Source of the DNA: Lelliottia jeotgali
GTDB taxonomy: Bacteria; Pseudomonadota; Gammaproteobacteria; Enterobacterales; Enterobacteriaceae
Length of the DNA stretch: 64,000 nt
NCBI GenBank assembly: GCA_002271215.1
Contig: CP018628.1
Span: forward strand, 3,038,001-3,102,000
Direction: 5' to 3'
Below the pieces are notes generated by a model. That model had not been told where the DNA came from, ran no database searches, and saw only the letters and a list, made by a program, of their open reading frames with translations. Positions 27,205 to 37,387 of this stretch are shown here, piece by piece (within the stretch, counting starts at the first letter, position 1; every line of letters begins with the position of its first letter). Made by a program: the position numbers and the translations under genes.

Positions 27205-29490
27205 ATGAATCAGAGTCTGCTGGTGACAAAGCGCGACGGTACCACTGAGCGTATCAATCTCGATAAACTTCATCGAGTTCTCGACTGGGCAGCAGAAGGA
27301 CTGAATAACGTATCTATCTCCCAGGTTGAGCTGCGTTCTCACATTCAGTTCTACGACGGCATCAAAACCTCTGACATCCACGAAACGATCATCAAGGCGG
27401 CGGCTGACCTCATCTCCCGCGAAGCGCCGGATTATCAGTATCTCGCGGCACGTCTGGCGATTTTCCACCTGCGTAAAAAAGCCTACGGCCAGTTTGAGCC
27501 GCCAAAGCTGTACGATCACGTGGTGAAAATGGTCGGACTGGGCAAATACGACACGCATCTGCTGGAAGACTACACGGAAGAAGAGTTCGAGCAGATGAAC
27601 GGGTTTATCGACCACTGGCGCGATATGAACTTCTCTTACGCAGCGGTTAAACAGCTCGAAGGGAAATACCTGGTTCAGAACCGCGTCACCGGCGAAATCT
27701 ACGAAAGCGCGCAGTTCCTGTACATTCTGGTTGCCGCATGCCTGTTCTCTGGCTATCCGCGTGAGACGCGTTTGAGCTACGTGAAGCGTTTTTATGATGC
27801 GGTTTCGACCTTCAAAATTTCTCTGCCTACGCCGATCATGTCTGGCGTGCGCACCCCGACTCGTCAGTTCAGCTCCTGCGTGCTGATCGAGTGCGGCGAC
27901 AGCCTGGATTCTATCAACGCCACCTCCAGCGCCATTGTGAAATACGTCTCCCAGCGTGCCGGAATCGGCATCAACGCCGGTCGTATTCGTGCCCTGGGTA
28001 GCCCGATTCGCGGCGGTGAAGCGTTCCATACCGGCTGTATTCCGTTCTATAAACACTTCCAGACTGCGGTGAAGTCCTGCTCTCAGGGCGGCGTTCGCGG
28101 CGGTGCGGCCACTCTGTTCTACCCGATGTGGCATCTGGAAGTTGAAAGCCTGCTGGTTCTGAAAAACAACCGTGGCGTCGAAGGCAACCGCGTTCGTCAC
28201 ATGGACTATGGCGTACAGATCAACAAACTGATGTACACCCGTCTGCTGAAAGGCCAGGACATCACCCTGTTCAGCCCGTCTGACGTCCCTGGCCTGTACG
28301 ATGCGTTCTTCGCCGATCAGGATGAGTTCGAGCGTCTGTACACCCAATACGAAAACGACGACAGCATCCGTAAACAGCGTGTGAAAGCCGTTGACCTGTT
28401 CTCTCTGATGATGCAGGAACGTGCCTCCACTGGCCGTATCTACATCCAGAACGTCGACCACTGCAACACCCACAGCCCGTTTGATCCAGCCATCGCGCCA
28501 GTGCGCCAGTCCAACCTGTGCCTGGAAATCGCCCTGCCGACCAAACCGCTGTACGACGTTAACGACGAAAACGGCGAAATCGCGCTGTGTACGTTGTCCG
28601 CCTTCAACCTTGGCGCAATCAAAAGCCTGTCCGAGCTGGAAGAACTGGCTGTGCTGGCGGTTCGTGCGCTGGATGCGTTGCTGGATTATCAGGATTACCC
28701 AATTCCTGCGGCAAAACGTGGCGCAATGGGCCGCCGTACGCTGGGTATTGGTGTGATCAACTTCGCTTACTGGCTGGCGAAAAACGGCAAGCGTTACTCC
28801 GATGGCAGCGCTAACAATCTGACGCACGAAACCTTCGAAGCGATTCAGTATTACCTGATGAAAGCCTCGAACGAGCTGGCGAAAGAGCAAGGCGCGTGCC
28901 CGTGGTTCAACGAAACCACTTACGCGAAAGGCATTCTGCCGATCGACACTTATAAGAAAGATCTGGATGCTATCGTTAACGAACCGCTGCATCTCGACTG
29001 GGAAGCGTTACGTGAGTCCATTAAAACTCACGGCCTGCGTAACTCCACGCTCTCCGCACTGATGCCGTCTGAGACCTCTTCGCAGATCTCCAACGCCACC
29101 AACGGCATTGAGCCGCCGCGCGGTCACGTGAGCATTAAAGCGTCGAAAGATGGCGTGCTGCGTCAGGTCGTGCCGGATTACGAACTGCTGAAAGACAACT
29201 ATGAATTGCTGTGGGAAATGCCGAATAACGACGGTTACCTGCAGCTGGTGGGCATCATGCAGAAATTTATCGACCAGTCGATCTCTGCGAACACCAACTA
29301 CGATCCGACGCGCTTCCCGTCTGGCAAAGTGCCGATGCAGCAGTTGCTCAAAGATCTGCTGACCGCCTACAAATTTGGCGTCAAAACCCTGTACTATCAC
29401 AACACCCGTGACGGTGCAGAAGATGCGCAGGATGATATGGCACCGTCCATTCAGGATGATGGCTGCGAAAGCGGCGCATGTAAGATCTAG
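27205..29490 (+). CDS. nrdA: Class Ia ribonucleoside-diphosphate reductase, alpha subunit
   Basis: 761 residues. The N-terminal ATP-cone (LLVTKRDGTTERINLDKLHRV) is the allosteric activity site. Redox and radical cysteines are all present: RQFSSCVLIECG (Cys225), SNLCLEI (Cys439, radical site), ALCTLSAFN (Cys462), and the C-terminal CESGACKI pair that shuttles electrons from thioredoxin/glutaredoxin. It converts NDPs to dNDPs with NrdB. First gene of nrdA-nrdB-yfaE. Confidence 0.99.
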   Translation: MNQSLLVTKRDGTTERINLDKLHRVLDWAAEGLNNVSISQVELRSHIQFYDGIKTSDIHETIIKAAADLISREAPDYQYLAARLAIFHLRKKAYGQFEPPKLYDHVVKMVGLGKYDTHLLEDYTEEEFEQMNGFIDHWRDMNFSYAAVKQLEGKYLVQNRVTGEIYESAQFLYILVAACLFSGYPRETRLSYVKRFYDAVSTFKISLPTPIMSGVRTPTRQFSSCVLIECGDSLDSINATSSAIVKYVSQRAGIGINAGRIRALGSPIRGGEAFHTGCIPFYKHFQTAVKSCSQGGVRGGAATLFYPMWHLEVESLLVLKNNRGVEGNRVRHMDYGVQINKLMYTRLLKGQDITLFSPSDVPGLYDAFFADQDEFERLYTQYENDDSIRKQRVKAVDLFSLMMQERASTGRIYIQNVDHCNTHSPFDPAIAPVRQSNLCLEIALPTKPLYDVNDENGEIALCTLSAFNLGAIKSLSELEELAVLAVRALDALLDYQDYPIPAAKRGAMGRRTLGIGVINFAYWLAKNGKRYSDGSANNLTHETFEAIQYYLMKASNELAKEQGACPWFNETTYAKGILPIDTYKKDLDAIVNEPLHLDWEALRESIKTHGLRNSTLSALMPSETSSQISNATNGIEPPRGHVSIKASKDGVLRQVVPDYELLKDNYELLWEMPNNDGYLQLVGIMQKFIDQSISANTNYDPTRFPSGKVPMQQLLKDLLTAYKFGVKTLYYHNTRDGAEDAQDDMAPSIQDDGCESGACKI

Positions 29491-29500
29491 TTTTGCCTTT

Positions 29501-29583
29501 TGCCGGATGGCGGCGTAAACGCCTTCTCCGGCCTACATAATTACGTGGTGTTGTAGGCCGGATAAGCGAAGCGCCATCCGGCA
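29501..29583. repeat. REP/BIME inside the nrdA-nrdB operon
   Basis: TGCCGGATGGCGGCG...CTCCGGCCTAC and GTAGGCCGGATAAGCG...GCGCCATCCGGCA are inverted REP units 20-odd bases apart, filling most of the 118-base nrdA-nrdB gap. Confidence 0.93.
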
Positions 29584-29608
29584 TTACACTCCTACAGGAC
29601 CCACATTA

Positions 29609-30739
29609 ATGGCATATACCACCTTTTCACAGACGAAAAACGATCAGCTCAAAGAGCCAATGTTCTTTGGCCAGTCGGTCAACGTGGCACGCTACGATCA
29701 GCAAAAATATGACATCTTCGAAAAGCTGATCGAAAAGCAACTCTCCTTCTTCTGGCGTCCGGAAGAAGTCGATGTCTCACGCGATCGCATCGATTTCCAG
29801 GCGCTGCCTGACCATGAAAAACACATCTTCCTCAGCAACCTGAAATACCAGACGCTGCTGGATTCTATTCAGGGTCGTAGCCCGAACGTGGCGCTGCTGC
29901 CGCTGATCTCGATTCCTGAGCTGGAAACCTGGGTCGAAACCTGGGCGTTTTCTGAGACGATCCACTCGCGCTCTTACACTCACATCATCCGTAACATCGT
30001 CAACGATCCGGCGGTGGTATTTGACGATATCGTCACCAACGAGCAGATCCAGAAACGCGCTGAGGGCATCGCCCATTACTACGATGAGCTGATCGAAATG
30101 ACCAGCTACTGGCACCTGCTCGGCGAAGGGACGCACAACGTGAACGGTAAAACCGTCACCGTGAATCTGCGCGCGCTGAAAAAACAGCTGTATCTGTGCC
30201 TGATGAGCGTCAACGCGCTGGAAGCGATCCGTTTCTACGTCAGCTTCGCCTGCTCATTTGCCTTTGCCGAGCGTAAGCTGATGGAAGGTAACGCCAAAAT
30301 TATCCGTCTAATCGCTCGCGACGAAGCCCTGCACCTGACCGGCACTCAGCACATGCTGAACCTACTGCGCAGCGGCATTGACGATCCGGAAATGGCAGAA
30401 ATTGCTGAAGAGAGCAAACAGGAGTGCTATGACCTGTTCGTGCTGGCGGCTCAGCAGGAAAAAGAGTGGGCAGATTACCTGTTCCGCGACGGTTCGATGA
30501 TCGGTCTGAATAAAGACATTCTGTGTCAGTACGTGGAATACATCACCAACATCCGCATGCAGGCGGTGGGCCTGGATCTGCCGTTCAAAACGCGTTCCAA
30601 CCCAATTCCGTGGATCAACACCTGGCTGGTGTCCGATAACGTCCAGGTTGCGCCGCAGGAAGTGGAAGTCAGTTCGTACCTGGTCGGTCAGATTGATTCC
30701 GAAGTGAACACTGACGACCTGAGCGATTTCCAGCTCTGA
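29609..30739 (+). CDS. nrdB: Class Ia ribonucleoside-diphosphate reductase, beta subunit
   Basis: 376 residues. Carries the diiron-tyrosyl radical site: Glu/His ligands in [14 protein letters not shown], with the radical Tyr (Tyr122 in E. coli numbering) in RSYTHI, further ligands in [11 protein letters not shown] and [13 protein letters not shown]. The C-terminus (DLSDFQL) docks to NrdA. Its TGA overlaps the yfaE ATG (TGATG), so translation is coupled. Confidence 0.99.
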   Translation: MAYTTFSQTKNDQLKEPMFFGQSVNVARYDQQKYDIFEKLIEKQLSFFWRPEEVDVSRDRIDFQALPDHEKHIFLSNLKYQTLLDSIQGRSPNVALLPLISIPELETWVETWAFSETIHSRSYTHIIRNIVNDPAVVFDDIVTNEQIQKRAEGIAHYYDELIEMTSYWHLLGEGTHNVNGKTVTVNLRALKKQLYLCLMSVNALEAIRFYVSFACSFAFAERKLMEGNAKIIRLIARDEALHLTGTQHMLNLLRSGIDDPEMAEIAEESKQECYDLFVLAAQQEKEWADYLFRDGSMIGLNKDILCQYVEYITNIRMQAVGLDLPFKTRSNPIPWINTWLVSDNVQVAPQEVEVSSYLVGQIDSEVNTDDLSDFQL

Positions 30740-30993
30740 TGAGTCGTGTCACGCTAAGCCTTTCCGGCACAGAAGTTCTGTGCCGCGAAGAGCACCCTTC
30801 TCTGTTGGTCGCGCTCGAATCGCACCAGGTCGAGGTCGAATACCAGTGTCGCGCCGGTTACTGTGGCTCCTGCCGCTGTCGTTTAGTGGCGGGCCAGGTG
30901 GACTGGTTGACGGAGCCGCTGGCGTTTATCAGCGAAGGGGAAATTTTGCCCTGCTGTTGCCGGGCAAAAGGCGATATCGAAATCGAGATGTAA
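30739..30993 (+). CDS. yfaE: YfaE, 2Fe-2S ferredoxin for diferric-tyrosyl cofactor maintenance
   Basis: 84 residues of plant-type ferredoxin fold. The cluster cysteines are in CRAGYCGSCRC with the fourth in LPCCCRAKG. In E. coli YfaE supplies electrons to reduce met-NrdB and regenerate the radical cofactor. Coupled to nrdB by a TGATG overlap. Confidence 0.96.
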   Translation: MSRVTLSLSGTEVLCREEHPSLLVALESHQVEVEYQCRAGYCGSCRCRLVAGQVDWLTEPLAFISEGEILPCCCRAKGDIEIEM

Positions 30994-31007
30994 TGCCTGA
31001 AAGACAC

Positions 31008-31076
31008 GCCCGGCGGCGCTTCGCTTGCACGGGCCTACGGGTTTTGTAGGCCGGGTAAGCGCAGCGCCACCCGGCA
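31008..31076. repeat. REP/BIME between yfaE and glpT
   Basis: GCCCGGCGGCGCTTCGC...GGGCCTAC and GTAGGCCGGGTAAGCGCAG...CACCCGGCA are inverted REP units separated by GGGTTTT; they lie between two convergent genes. Confidence 0.9.
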
Positions 31077-31090
31077 ATACATGCGTCTAA

Positions 31091-32443
31091 TTATCCGCGT
31101 TTCTGCATCATCTCGGCATGATGACGCTTCTCACCAATCATCACCACAATCAACAACAGCACCGCCATAATGCTGCCGCCAATCATCACCATAAAGCCAC
31201 CGTCCCAGCCGAAGAAATCGACCGTATAACCAACAATGGCGCTGGCCGCGACCGATCCCCCTAGATAACCAAAGAGCCCGGTAAAGCCCGCAGCGGTTCC
31301 TGCGGCTTTCTTCGGTGCCAGTTCAAGGGCGTGCAGGCCAATCAGCATTACCGGACCGTAAATCAGGAAGCCGATGACGATCATACAGGCCATATCTACG
31401 CCCGGATTGCCCGGCGGGTTGAGCCAGTAAACGATGGTCGCAATGGTCACCAGCGTCATAAAGAACACGCCCGTTGCACCGCGATTACCCCGGAACACTT
31501 TGTCCGACATCCAGCCACACAGCAGCGTGCCCGGAATCCCGGCGTATTCGTACAGGAAATAAGCCCAGGATGACTTATCCAGCGCGAAATGTTTCACCTC
31601 TTTCAGGTAGGTCGGAGACCAGTCGAGAATGCCGTAGCGCAGGAGATAGACAAACACGTTCGCCACCGCGATGTACCACAGCAGCTTGTTCGGCAACACG
31701 TATTTCATGAAGATCTGCTTTGCCGTCAGCTCTTCTTCGTGCTCTTTGCTGTAATCATCCGGGTAGTCGTTTTTATACTCTTCAATCGGCGGAAGGCCAC
31801 AGGACTGCGGCGTATCGCGCATTAGCGCAAAGGCAATTATCGCGACGACAATCGCGCCAAACGCCGGCATGTACAGCGCGGCTTTCCAGTCGTTAAACCA
31901 CGCCATCCCCAGCAGGAACAGCAGCGGAGGAATACCGCCGCCGACGTTATGCGCGCAGTTCCATACCGACACAATCCCGCCGCGTTCTTTCTGTGACCAC
32001 CAGTGAACCATGGTACGCCCGCACGGCGGCCACCCCATCCCCTGGAACCAGCCGCAGAGGAACAGCAGAACAAACATCACCGCGATGCTCGATGTCGCCC
32101 ACGGCACAAAGCCCATAAACAGCATCACCGCAGCGGCGAGAATCAACCCCGCGGGTAAGAAAACGCGCGGATTCGAACGATCCGAAACGGACCCCATAAT
32201 GAATTTGGAAAATCCATAGGCGATGGAAATACCCGACAGGGCAAAGCCTAAATCACCGCGCGAAAATCCCTGTTCGACCAGGTAAGGCATCGCCAGCGCG
32301 AAGTTTTTACGCACCAGATAGTAGGCGGCATAGCCGAAGAAAATCCCGAGGAAAATTTGCCAGCGCAGGCGGCGATAGAGCGGGTCAACTTCTGCGTCAG
32401 GCAGACGCGCCCGATGCGGGGCAGGTTTGAAGATACTGAGCAT
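31091..32443 (-). CDS. glpT: Glycerol-3-phosphate:phosphate antiporter GlpT
   Basis: 450 residues from ATG 32443, which follows GGAGG by 5 bases; the longer frame to 32461 is not needed. Twelve membrane helices of the major facilitator fold. It matches E. coli GlpT almost throughout (e.g. [37 protein letters not shown] with the substrate-binding Arg, and the second substrate Arg in [13 protein letters not shown]). It imports G3P in exchange for Pi and is the entry route of fosfomycin. glpQ, next to glpT in E. coli, is not present here: the gene is followed by a REP and yfaE. Divergent from glpABC. Confidence 0.98.
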   Translation of the reverse strand: MLSIFKPAPHRARLPDAEVDPLYRRLRWQIFLGIFFGYAAYYLVRKNFALAMPYLVEQGFSRGDLGFALSGISIAYGFSKFIMGSVSDRSNPRVFLPAGLILAAAVMLFMGFVPWATSSIAVMFVLLFLCGWFQGMGWPPCGRTMVHWWSQKERGGIVSVWNCAHNVGGGIPPLLFLLGMAWFNDWKAALYMPAFGAIVVAIIAFALMRDTPQSCGLPPIEEYKNDYPDDYSKEHEEELTAKQIFMKYVLPNKLLWYIAVANVFVYLLRYGILDWSPTYLKEVKHFALDKSSWAYFLYEYAGIPGTLLCGWMSDKVFRGNRGATGVFFMTLVTIATIVYWLNPPGNPGVDMACMIVIGFLIYGPVMLIGLHALELAPKKAAGTAAGFTGLFGYLGGSVAASAIVGYTVDFFGWDGGFMVMIGGSIMAVLLLIVVMIGEKRHHAEMMQKRG

Positions 32444-32529
32444 AATAGCCTCCGTGGCCATATTTTGAATTGCCGGGGCGTATCACAGCACCCCAGCTCC
32501 AGAGAGGCGGCGATGTTAAATAATCACAA

Positions 32530-32700
32530 CGATTGTTACTGTGAATCAACGCACGAATTGTTACAGAAATATGACATAGTGCGCAAAAAGGCGCACGGAA
32601 TCACGTTTCAATTTCGTTTCATGCTCGAATGTGTTCGAAATCAAACAAACCACATTTTTTATGTGGCTAAATGGTAAAAAAACGAACATGAGGGAAGACA
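32530..32700 (+). promoter_or_regulatory. glpT-glpA divergent control region with GlpR operator-like and CRP-like sites
   Basis: GlpR-type half sites cluster at 32610-32645 (TTTCGTTTCATGCTCGAAT and ATGCTCGAATGTGTTCGAAA) with a further half site AACGAACAT near 32681. A CRP-like TGTGA-N6-GCACG lies at 32540-32555. This is as expected for an operon pair induced by G3P and subject to catabolite control; exact operator boundaries are inferred. Confidence 0.6.
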
Positions 32701-34329
32701 ATGACAATCCGCGATCCCCGTTATAGCGATGTGATTATCATTGGTGGCGGCGCAACGGGTGCCGGAATGGCGCGGGACTGCGCCCTGCGAGGATTAAGCG
32801 TTACGTTGCTGGAACGCCACGATATTGCCACTGGCGCCACCGGACGCAATCATGGCCTGCTTCACAGCGGCGCGCGCTATGCCGTCACCGATAACGAGTC
32901 GGCGCGCGAGTGCATTGCTGAAAACCAGATCCTCAAACGCATCGCCCGCCACTGCATCGAGCCGACCAGCGGCCTGTTTATCACCCTCCCCGAAGACGAT
33001 CTCGCCTTTCAGAAAACCTTTATCACCGCCTGTACCGAAGCGGGTATTACCGCCGAAGCGATCGCCCCTGAACTTGCGCGGCGTATCGAACCTGCCGTGA
33101 ACCCTGCCCTGCTCGGCGCGGTCCGCGTTCCCGATGGCACCGTTGACCCCTTCCGTCTGACGGCCGCTAATATGCTCGATGCCCGCGAGCACGGCGCGAC
33201 TATTCTAACAGCGCATGAAGTGACGGGGCTGATCCGCGAAGGCGACAGAGTGCGGGGCGTACGCGTCTACGACCACCTCTACGGCGAACACAGCGAGTTG
33301 TACGCCAGTGTGGTAGTGAACGCCGCGGGGATCTGGGGGCAGCGTATTGCCGAATATGCCGAGCTGTCCATTCGCATGTTCCCGGCCAAAGGCTCGCTGC
33401 TGATCCTCGATCACCGCATAAACAATCACGTCATCAACCGCTGCCGTAAGCCGTCCGACGCCGACATTCTGGTACCCGGCGATACCATTTCCCTGATTGG
33501 GACCACCTCGACGCACATTGATTACAAGGATATCGACAGCAACCGTGTCACCGCGGAAGAGGTGGACATCCTGCTGCGCGAAGGGGAAAAACTGGCGCCG
33601 ATCATGGCGCAAACCCGCATTCTGCGGGCTTATTCCGGTGTGCGTCCGCTGGTCGCCAGCGATGACGATCCAAGCGGGCGTAACGTCAGCCGTGGCATTG
33701 TCTTGCTGGATCACGCCGCCCGCGACGGGCTGGAAGGGTTCATTACCATTACCGGCGGCAAGCTGATGACCTACCGTTTAATGGCCCAATGGGCGACGGA
33801 CGCCGTGTGCCGCAAGCTTGGCAATACGCAGCCCTGCACCACCGCCGAACGCCCGCTGCCTGGCTCACAGGAGCCGACCGAAAAAACGCTGCAAAAAATC
33901 ATCTCACTGCCCGCCCCACTGCGCGGCTCAGCCATTTATCGACACGGCGATCGCACGCCCGTATGGCTTGGAGAGGGCCGTCTGAGCCGCAGCCTGGTGT
34001 GTGAGTGCGAGGCAGTGACGGCGGGCGAAGTGCAGTACGCGGTGGAAAATCTGACGGTCAACAATCTGCTCGATCTGCGCCGTCGCACCCGTGTAGGCAT
34101 GGGGACCTGTCAGGGCGAACTGTGCGCCTGCCGCGCGGCGGGTCTGTTGCAACGGTTTAATGTCACCACGTCAGCGCAATCTCTGACGCAGCTCAGCGAG
34201 TTCCTCAATGAGCGCTGGAAAGGGGTGCAGCCTATCGCCTGGGGCGACGCGCTGCGCGAAAGCGAATTTACCCGCTGGGTCTATCAGGGGCTGTGCGGGC
34301 TGGAAAAGGAGCAGCACGATGAAGTTTGA
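32701..34329 (+). CDS. glpA: Anaerobic glycerol-3-phosphate dehydrogenase subunit A
   Basis: 542 residues, as in E. coli. FAD motif [21 protein letters not shown] near the N-terminus, and a C-terminal BFD-like cysteine cluster ([21 protein letters not shown]). GlpA is the FAD catalytic subunit that oxidises G3P to DHAP in the anaerobic GlpABC complex. SD GAGGGA precedes ATG 32701. Its end overlaps glpB by 11 bases. Confidence 0.98.
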   Translation: MTIRDPRYSDVIIIGGGATGAGMARDCALRGLSVTLLERHDIATGATGRNHGLLHSGARYAVTDNESARECIAENQILKRIARHCIEPTSGLFITLPEDDLAFQKTFITACTEAGITAEAIAPELARRIEPAVNPALLGAVRVPDGTVDPFRLTAANMLDAREHGATILTAHEVTGLIREGDRVRGVRVYDHLYGEHSELYASVVVNAAGIWGQRIAEYAELSIRMFPAKGSLLILDHRINNHVINRCRKPSDADILVPGDTISLIGTTSTHIDYKDIDSNRVTAEEVDILLREGEKLAPIMAQTRILRAYSGVRPLVASDDDPSGRNVSRGIVLLDHAARDGLEGFITITGGKLMTYRLMAQWATDAVCRKLGNTQPCTTAERPLPGSQEPTEKTLQKIISLPAPLRGSAIYRHGDRTPVWLGEGRLSRSLVCECEAVTAGEVQYAVENLTVNNLLDLRRRTRVGMGTCQGELCACRAAGLLQRFNVTTSAQSLTQLSEFLNERWKGVQPIAWGDALRESEFTRWVYQGLCGLEKEQHDEV

Positions 34330-35578
34330 TACGGTGATTATCGGCGGCGGTCTGGCCGGACTGCTGTGTGGCCTGAAACTGACGCAAAATGGTCAGCGCT
34401 GCGCCATCATCACGCGCGGTCAAAGTGCGCTGCATTTTTCCTCCGGGTCACTGGACTTACTCGGCGCAATGGCCGACGGGTCCCCCGTGCAGAATCCACT
34501 CACCGCGCTGCAAAATCCACAGGCACTGCCGCCTGAACATCCTTATCGTCGGGTGGGTATCGACAAAATTTCCCGCCTGGCACTGGAAACCGAGGCGCTG
34601 CTCGCCCATTGCGGCACGCGCTTAAAGGGTCACGCCGGGAATAATCATCAGCGCGTCACACCGCTGGGCACATTGCGCAGTGCATGGCTCAGCCCGGAAG
34701 AGGTGCCTGTCGCACCCGCGCAAACTCAGCGCGTTCGTGTGGTCGGCATCAGCGGATTTCTCGATTTTCAGGCTCACCTCGCCGCTGCTTCTCTGAGGCA
34801 TCAGGGAATCGAGGCGGACACCGTAGAAATCGAGCTGCCGGAGCTGGATGTCCTGCGCGAAAACGCCAGCGAGTTTCGCGCGGTGAATATCGCCCGCTTG
34901 CTGGATAACGACGTTCACTGGACGATGCTGTTTGATGCCTTAAAACCGCTGGCTGCGGATGTCGATGCGCTGTATCTGCCCGCCTGCTTTGGCCTGACGG
35001 ATAACCGTTTGTGGCGCTGGCTCTCCGACCGACTACCCTGCCCGCTGCATCTGTTGCCCACGCTTCCGCCGTCGGTGCCCGGAATCCGTCTGCATAATCA
35101 GCTCCAGCGCCAGTTTGTCGCGCAGGGCGGCGTGTGGATGGCAGGTGATGAAGTTAAAAAAGTGTCTCTGGAGGAGGGAAAAGCCCGCGCCGTCTGGACA
35201 CGAAATCACGACGATATTCCGCTTCGCGCACGTTTCGTGGTGCTGGCGAGCGGCAGTTTCTTCAGCAACGGTTTGCTCAGCACCCGTGATGGGATTCGTG
35301 AGGCGGTGATGGGCCTCGACGTGCGCCAGAGCGCCTCCCGCGCCGACTGGTATCAGAGTGACTTCTTCACCCCGCAGCCGTGGCAACAGTTCGGCGTGAT
35401 CACCGACGATCATTTACGCCCGCAGCTTTCCGGGGTAGCGGTAGATAATCTTTATGCCATTGGCTCAGTACTCGGCGGTTTTGATCCGATAGCCCAGGGC
35501 TGCGGCGGCGGCGTCTGCGCCATCACCGCACTGGCGGTTGCCGAACAGATTTGCCAGCGTGCGGGAGAACACCCATGA
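34319..35578 (+). CDS. glpB: Anaerobic glycerol-3-phosphate dehydrogenase subunit B
   Basis: 419 residues from ATG 34319 (GGAGCAGCACG precedes), beginning [21 protein letters not shown] with an FAD motif; same length as E. coli GlpB. It forms the soluble core with GlpA. Overlaps glpA by 11 bases and glpC by 4 (ATGA). Confidence 0.97.
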   Translation: MKFDTVIIGGGLAGLLCGLKLTQNGQRCAIITRGQSALHFSSGSLDLLGAMADGSPVQNPLTALQNPQALPPEHPYRRVGIDKISRLALETEALLAHCGTRLKGHAGNNHQRVTPLGTLRSAWLSPEEVPVAPAQTQRVRVVGISGFLDFQAHLAAASLRHQGIEADTVEIELPELDVLRENASEFRAVNIARLLDNDVHWTMLFDALKPLAADVDALYLPACFGLTDNRLWRWLSDRLPCPLHLLPTLPPSVPGIRLHNQLQRQFVAQGGVWMAGDEVKKVSLEEGKARAVWTRNHDDIPLRARFVVLASGSFFSNGLLSTRDGIREAVMGLDVRQSASRADWYQSDFFTPQPWQQFGVITDDHLRPQLSGVAVDNLYAIGSVLGGFDPIAQGCGGGVCAITALAVAEQICQRAGEHP

Positions 35579-36765
35579 ACGACACCCGATTTGAAAGCTG
35601 CATTAAGTGCACCGTTTGCACCACAGTCTGCCCGGTCAGCAGCGTGAATCCTCGCTATCCTGGCCCGAAACAGGCCGGGCCAGACGGGGAGCGCCTGCGC
35701 CTGAAAGATGGCGCGCTGTACGACGAAGCGCTCAAATACTGCATCAACTGCAAGCGCTGCGAAGTTGCCTGTCCGTCTGACGTGAAAATCGGCGACATTA
35801 TTCAGCGCGCGCGGGCGCAGTACAGCACACAAAAGCCGACCCTGCGCGACGCCATTTTGAGCCACACGGATCTGATGGGCAGCGTCTCAACGCCGTTCGC
35901 TCCGCTGGTCAACGCCGCCACGGCGTTAAAACCCGTGCGCAAATTGCTCGACGTAGCGCTTAAAATTGACCATCATCGCAGCCTGCCAAAATACTCCCAC
36001 GGCACCTTCCGCCGCTGGTTTCAATCTGTCGCCGCTGAACAGGCGCAATACACCGACCAGGCCGCGTTTTTCCACGGTTGTTACGTCAACTATAACCACC
36101 CGCAGTTGGGCAAAGATCTGCTCACGGTGCTGAATGCGATGGGAACCGGCGTGCAACTTCTGAATAAAGAGAAGTGCTGCGGGGTGCCGCTGATTGCCAA
36201 CGGCTTTACCGACAAAGCACGTAAACAGGCGCAGCATAACGTGACCTCCCTACGCGAAGCGATTGTCGACAAAGGCATTCCGGTGCTCGCCACCTCATCC
36301 ACCTGCACTTTTACCCTTCGCGATGAGTATCCGCACCTGCTGGATGTCGATAACAGCGGCCTGCGCGAGCACATCGAGCTGGCAACGCGCTTTATCTGGC
36401 GCAAGCTCGATAATGGCCAGACGTTGCCGCTCAAACCCTTGCCGCTAAAAGTGGTGTATCACACGCCCTGTCATATGGAGAAAATGGGCTGGGCGATCTA
36501 TACGCTGGAGCTGCTGCGCCTCATTCCGGGGCTGGAACTTACGGTGCTGGATTCGCGCTGCTGCGGGATTGCGGGAACCTACGGCTTTAAGAGCGAAAAC
36601 TACCCGACCTCGCAGGCCATCGGCGCACCGCTGTTCCGGCAAATTGAAGAAAGCGGCGCCGACCTGGTGGTGACCGACTGCGAAACCTGTAAATGGCAGA
36701 TTGAGATGTCCACCAGCAAGCGCTGCGAACATCCGATTTCGCTGCTGGCGAAGGCATTGCGGTAG
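35575..36765 (+). CDS. glpC: Anaerobic glycerol-3-phosphate dehydrogenase subunit C
   Basis: 396 residues, as in E. coli. Two [4Fe-4S] motifs near the N-terminus ([27 protein letters not shown]) and two CCG domains ([19 protein letters not shown]). Anchors GlpAB to the membrane and passes electrons to menaquinone. Last gene of the operon; no T-tailed terminator is obvious after it. Confidence 0.98.
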   Translation: MNDTRFESCIKCTVCTTVCPVSSVNPRYPGPKQAGPDGERLRLKDGALYDEALKYCINCKRCEVACPSDVKIGDIIQRARAQYSTQKPTLRDAILSHTDLMGSVSTPFAPLVNAATALKPVRKLLDVALKIDHHRSLPKYSHGTFRRWFQSVAAEQAQYTDQAAFFHGCYVNYNHPQLGKDLLTVLNAMGTGVQLLNKEKCCGVPLIANGFTDKARKQAQHNVTSLREAIVDKGIPVLATSSTCTFTLRDEYPHLLDVDNSGLREHIELATRFIWRKLDNGQTLPLKPLPLKVVYHTPCHMEKMGWAIYTLELLRLIPGLELTVLDSRCCGIAGTYGFKSENYPTSQAIGAPLFRQIEESGADLVVTDCETCKWQIEMSTSKRCEHPISLLAKALR

Positions 36766-36793
36766 CAATTTGTTAAACACCTGAGGTTTTCCC

Positions 36794-36840
36794 GTTCACC
36801 TTATGTTCAGCAGAACATAATCACTCTCTAACCTGTGAAC
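36794..36840 (+). repeat. Hairpin after glpC
   Basis: TTATGTTC (36801-36808) and GAACATAA (36813-36820) form an 8-bp perfect stem with loop AGCA; an outer pair GTTCAC (36794-36799) and GTGAAC (36835-36840) encloses it. There is no T tract. It abuts the palindromic element that starts with the second GTGAAC. Confidence 0.6.
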
Positions 36841-37292
36841 GTGATAAGGGGGCTGCGCGGCCCCCTTATCAATCCCCGCGCCCCTCCATGAAATCGGTGC
36901 TTCGCACTGCGCTCACCTCCCGGCCTGCTGCCTGCGGTCGGCTCGACTCGACGTCCCTGTCTCGTTTCGCCTCTGGCCGCCATCCCTGGCGTCCAGCCCT
37001 TGTCATCCGGCCTCCGGTTCGCCGATTTCTGCGGGGACCCAACACCGGTGCCACATTCAAACAGTTGTGAAGGCTGAGGGATCGTGAGTCCGGCAGAAAA
37101 TCGCCGAAGCGTTTCCGTAAGGCCGGGGCGACGCGCAGGGATGCGCGGAGAGGGTGCGACCTGCATGGATGCAGGATCGCGCCCGACCCGAAAGTCTGAA
37201 GGAATAAGCTGAGGGCACCGCGAAGCGGCGATTTTCATTGCCGGGAGCCGGGATTGTTAAGGGGGCGGCGATAGCCCCCTTAACACGTTCAC
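36835..37292. repeat. Non-coding palindromic element with terminal inverted repeats, unknown family
   Basis: The ends GTGAACGTGATAAGGGGGC (36835-36853) and the complement of GCCCCCTTAACACGTTCAC (37274-37292) differ at one base. Each end is itself a perfect 11-bp hairpin: GATAAGGGGGC/GCCCCCTTATC (36843-36870) and GTTAAGGGGGC/GCCCCCTTAAC (37256-37284). Inside are a long-range pair GAAAATCGCCG (37098-37108) with CGGCGATTTTC (37225-37235), a 6-bp stem CGCGCA-GGGA-TGCGCG (37132-37147), and a 14-bp stem of GGGTGCGA+CCTGCA with TGCAGG+TCGCGCCC (37152-37183) with one G-T pair. Short open frames inside are not credible genes. Could be a MITE-like repeat or a structured RNA. Not recognised as REP, ERIC or a known insertion sequence. 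Confidence 0.75.
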
Positions 37293-37387
37293 CGCAGAGA
37301 AACAGACAAAAAGCAGCGAACTAAGAGTGAACGGAACGATTCCACTCATTTCCCAAAGCGCATCAAACAGCACGGCCCTACATAGCT

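Noticed and set aside
27103..28992. 629-residue minus-strand frame opposite nrdA
   Set aside because: Antisense shadow of a highly expressed gene with strong codon bias; no initiation signals or family features.
36828..37238. Several 60-136 residue frames in the palindromic element
   Set aside because: They lie in high-GC palindromes, have Arg/Pro-rich composition and no ribosome-binding site; the DNA structure explains the open frames.
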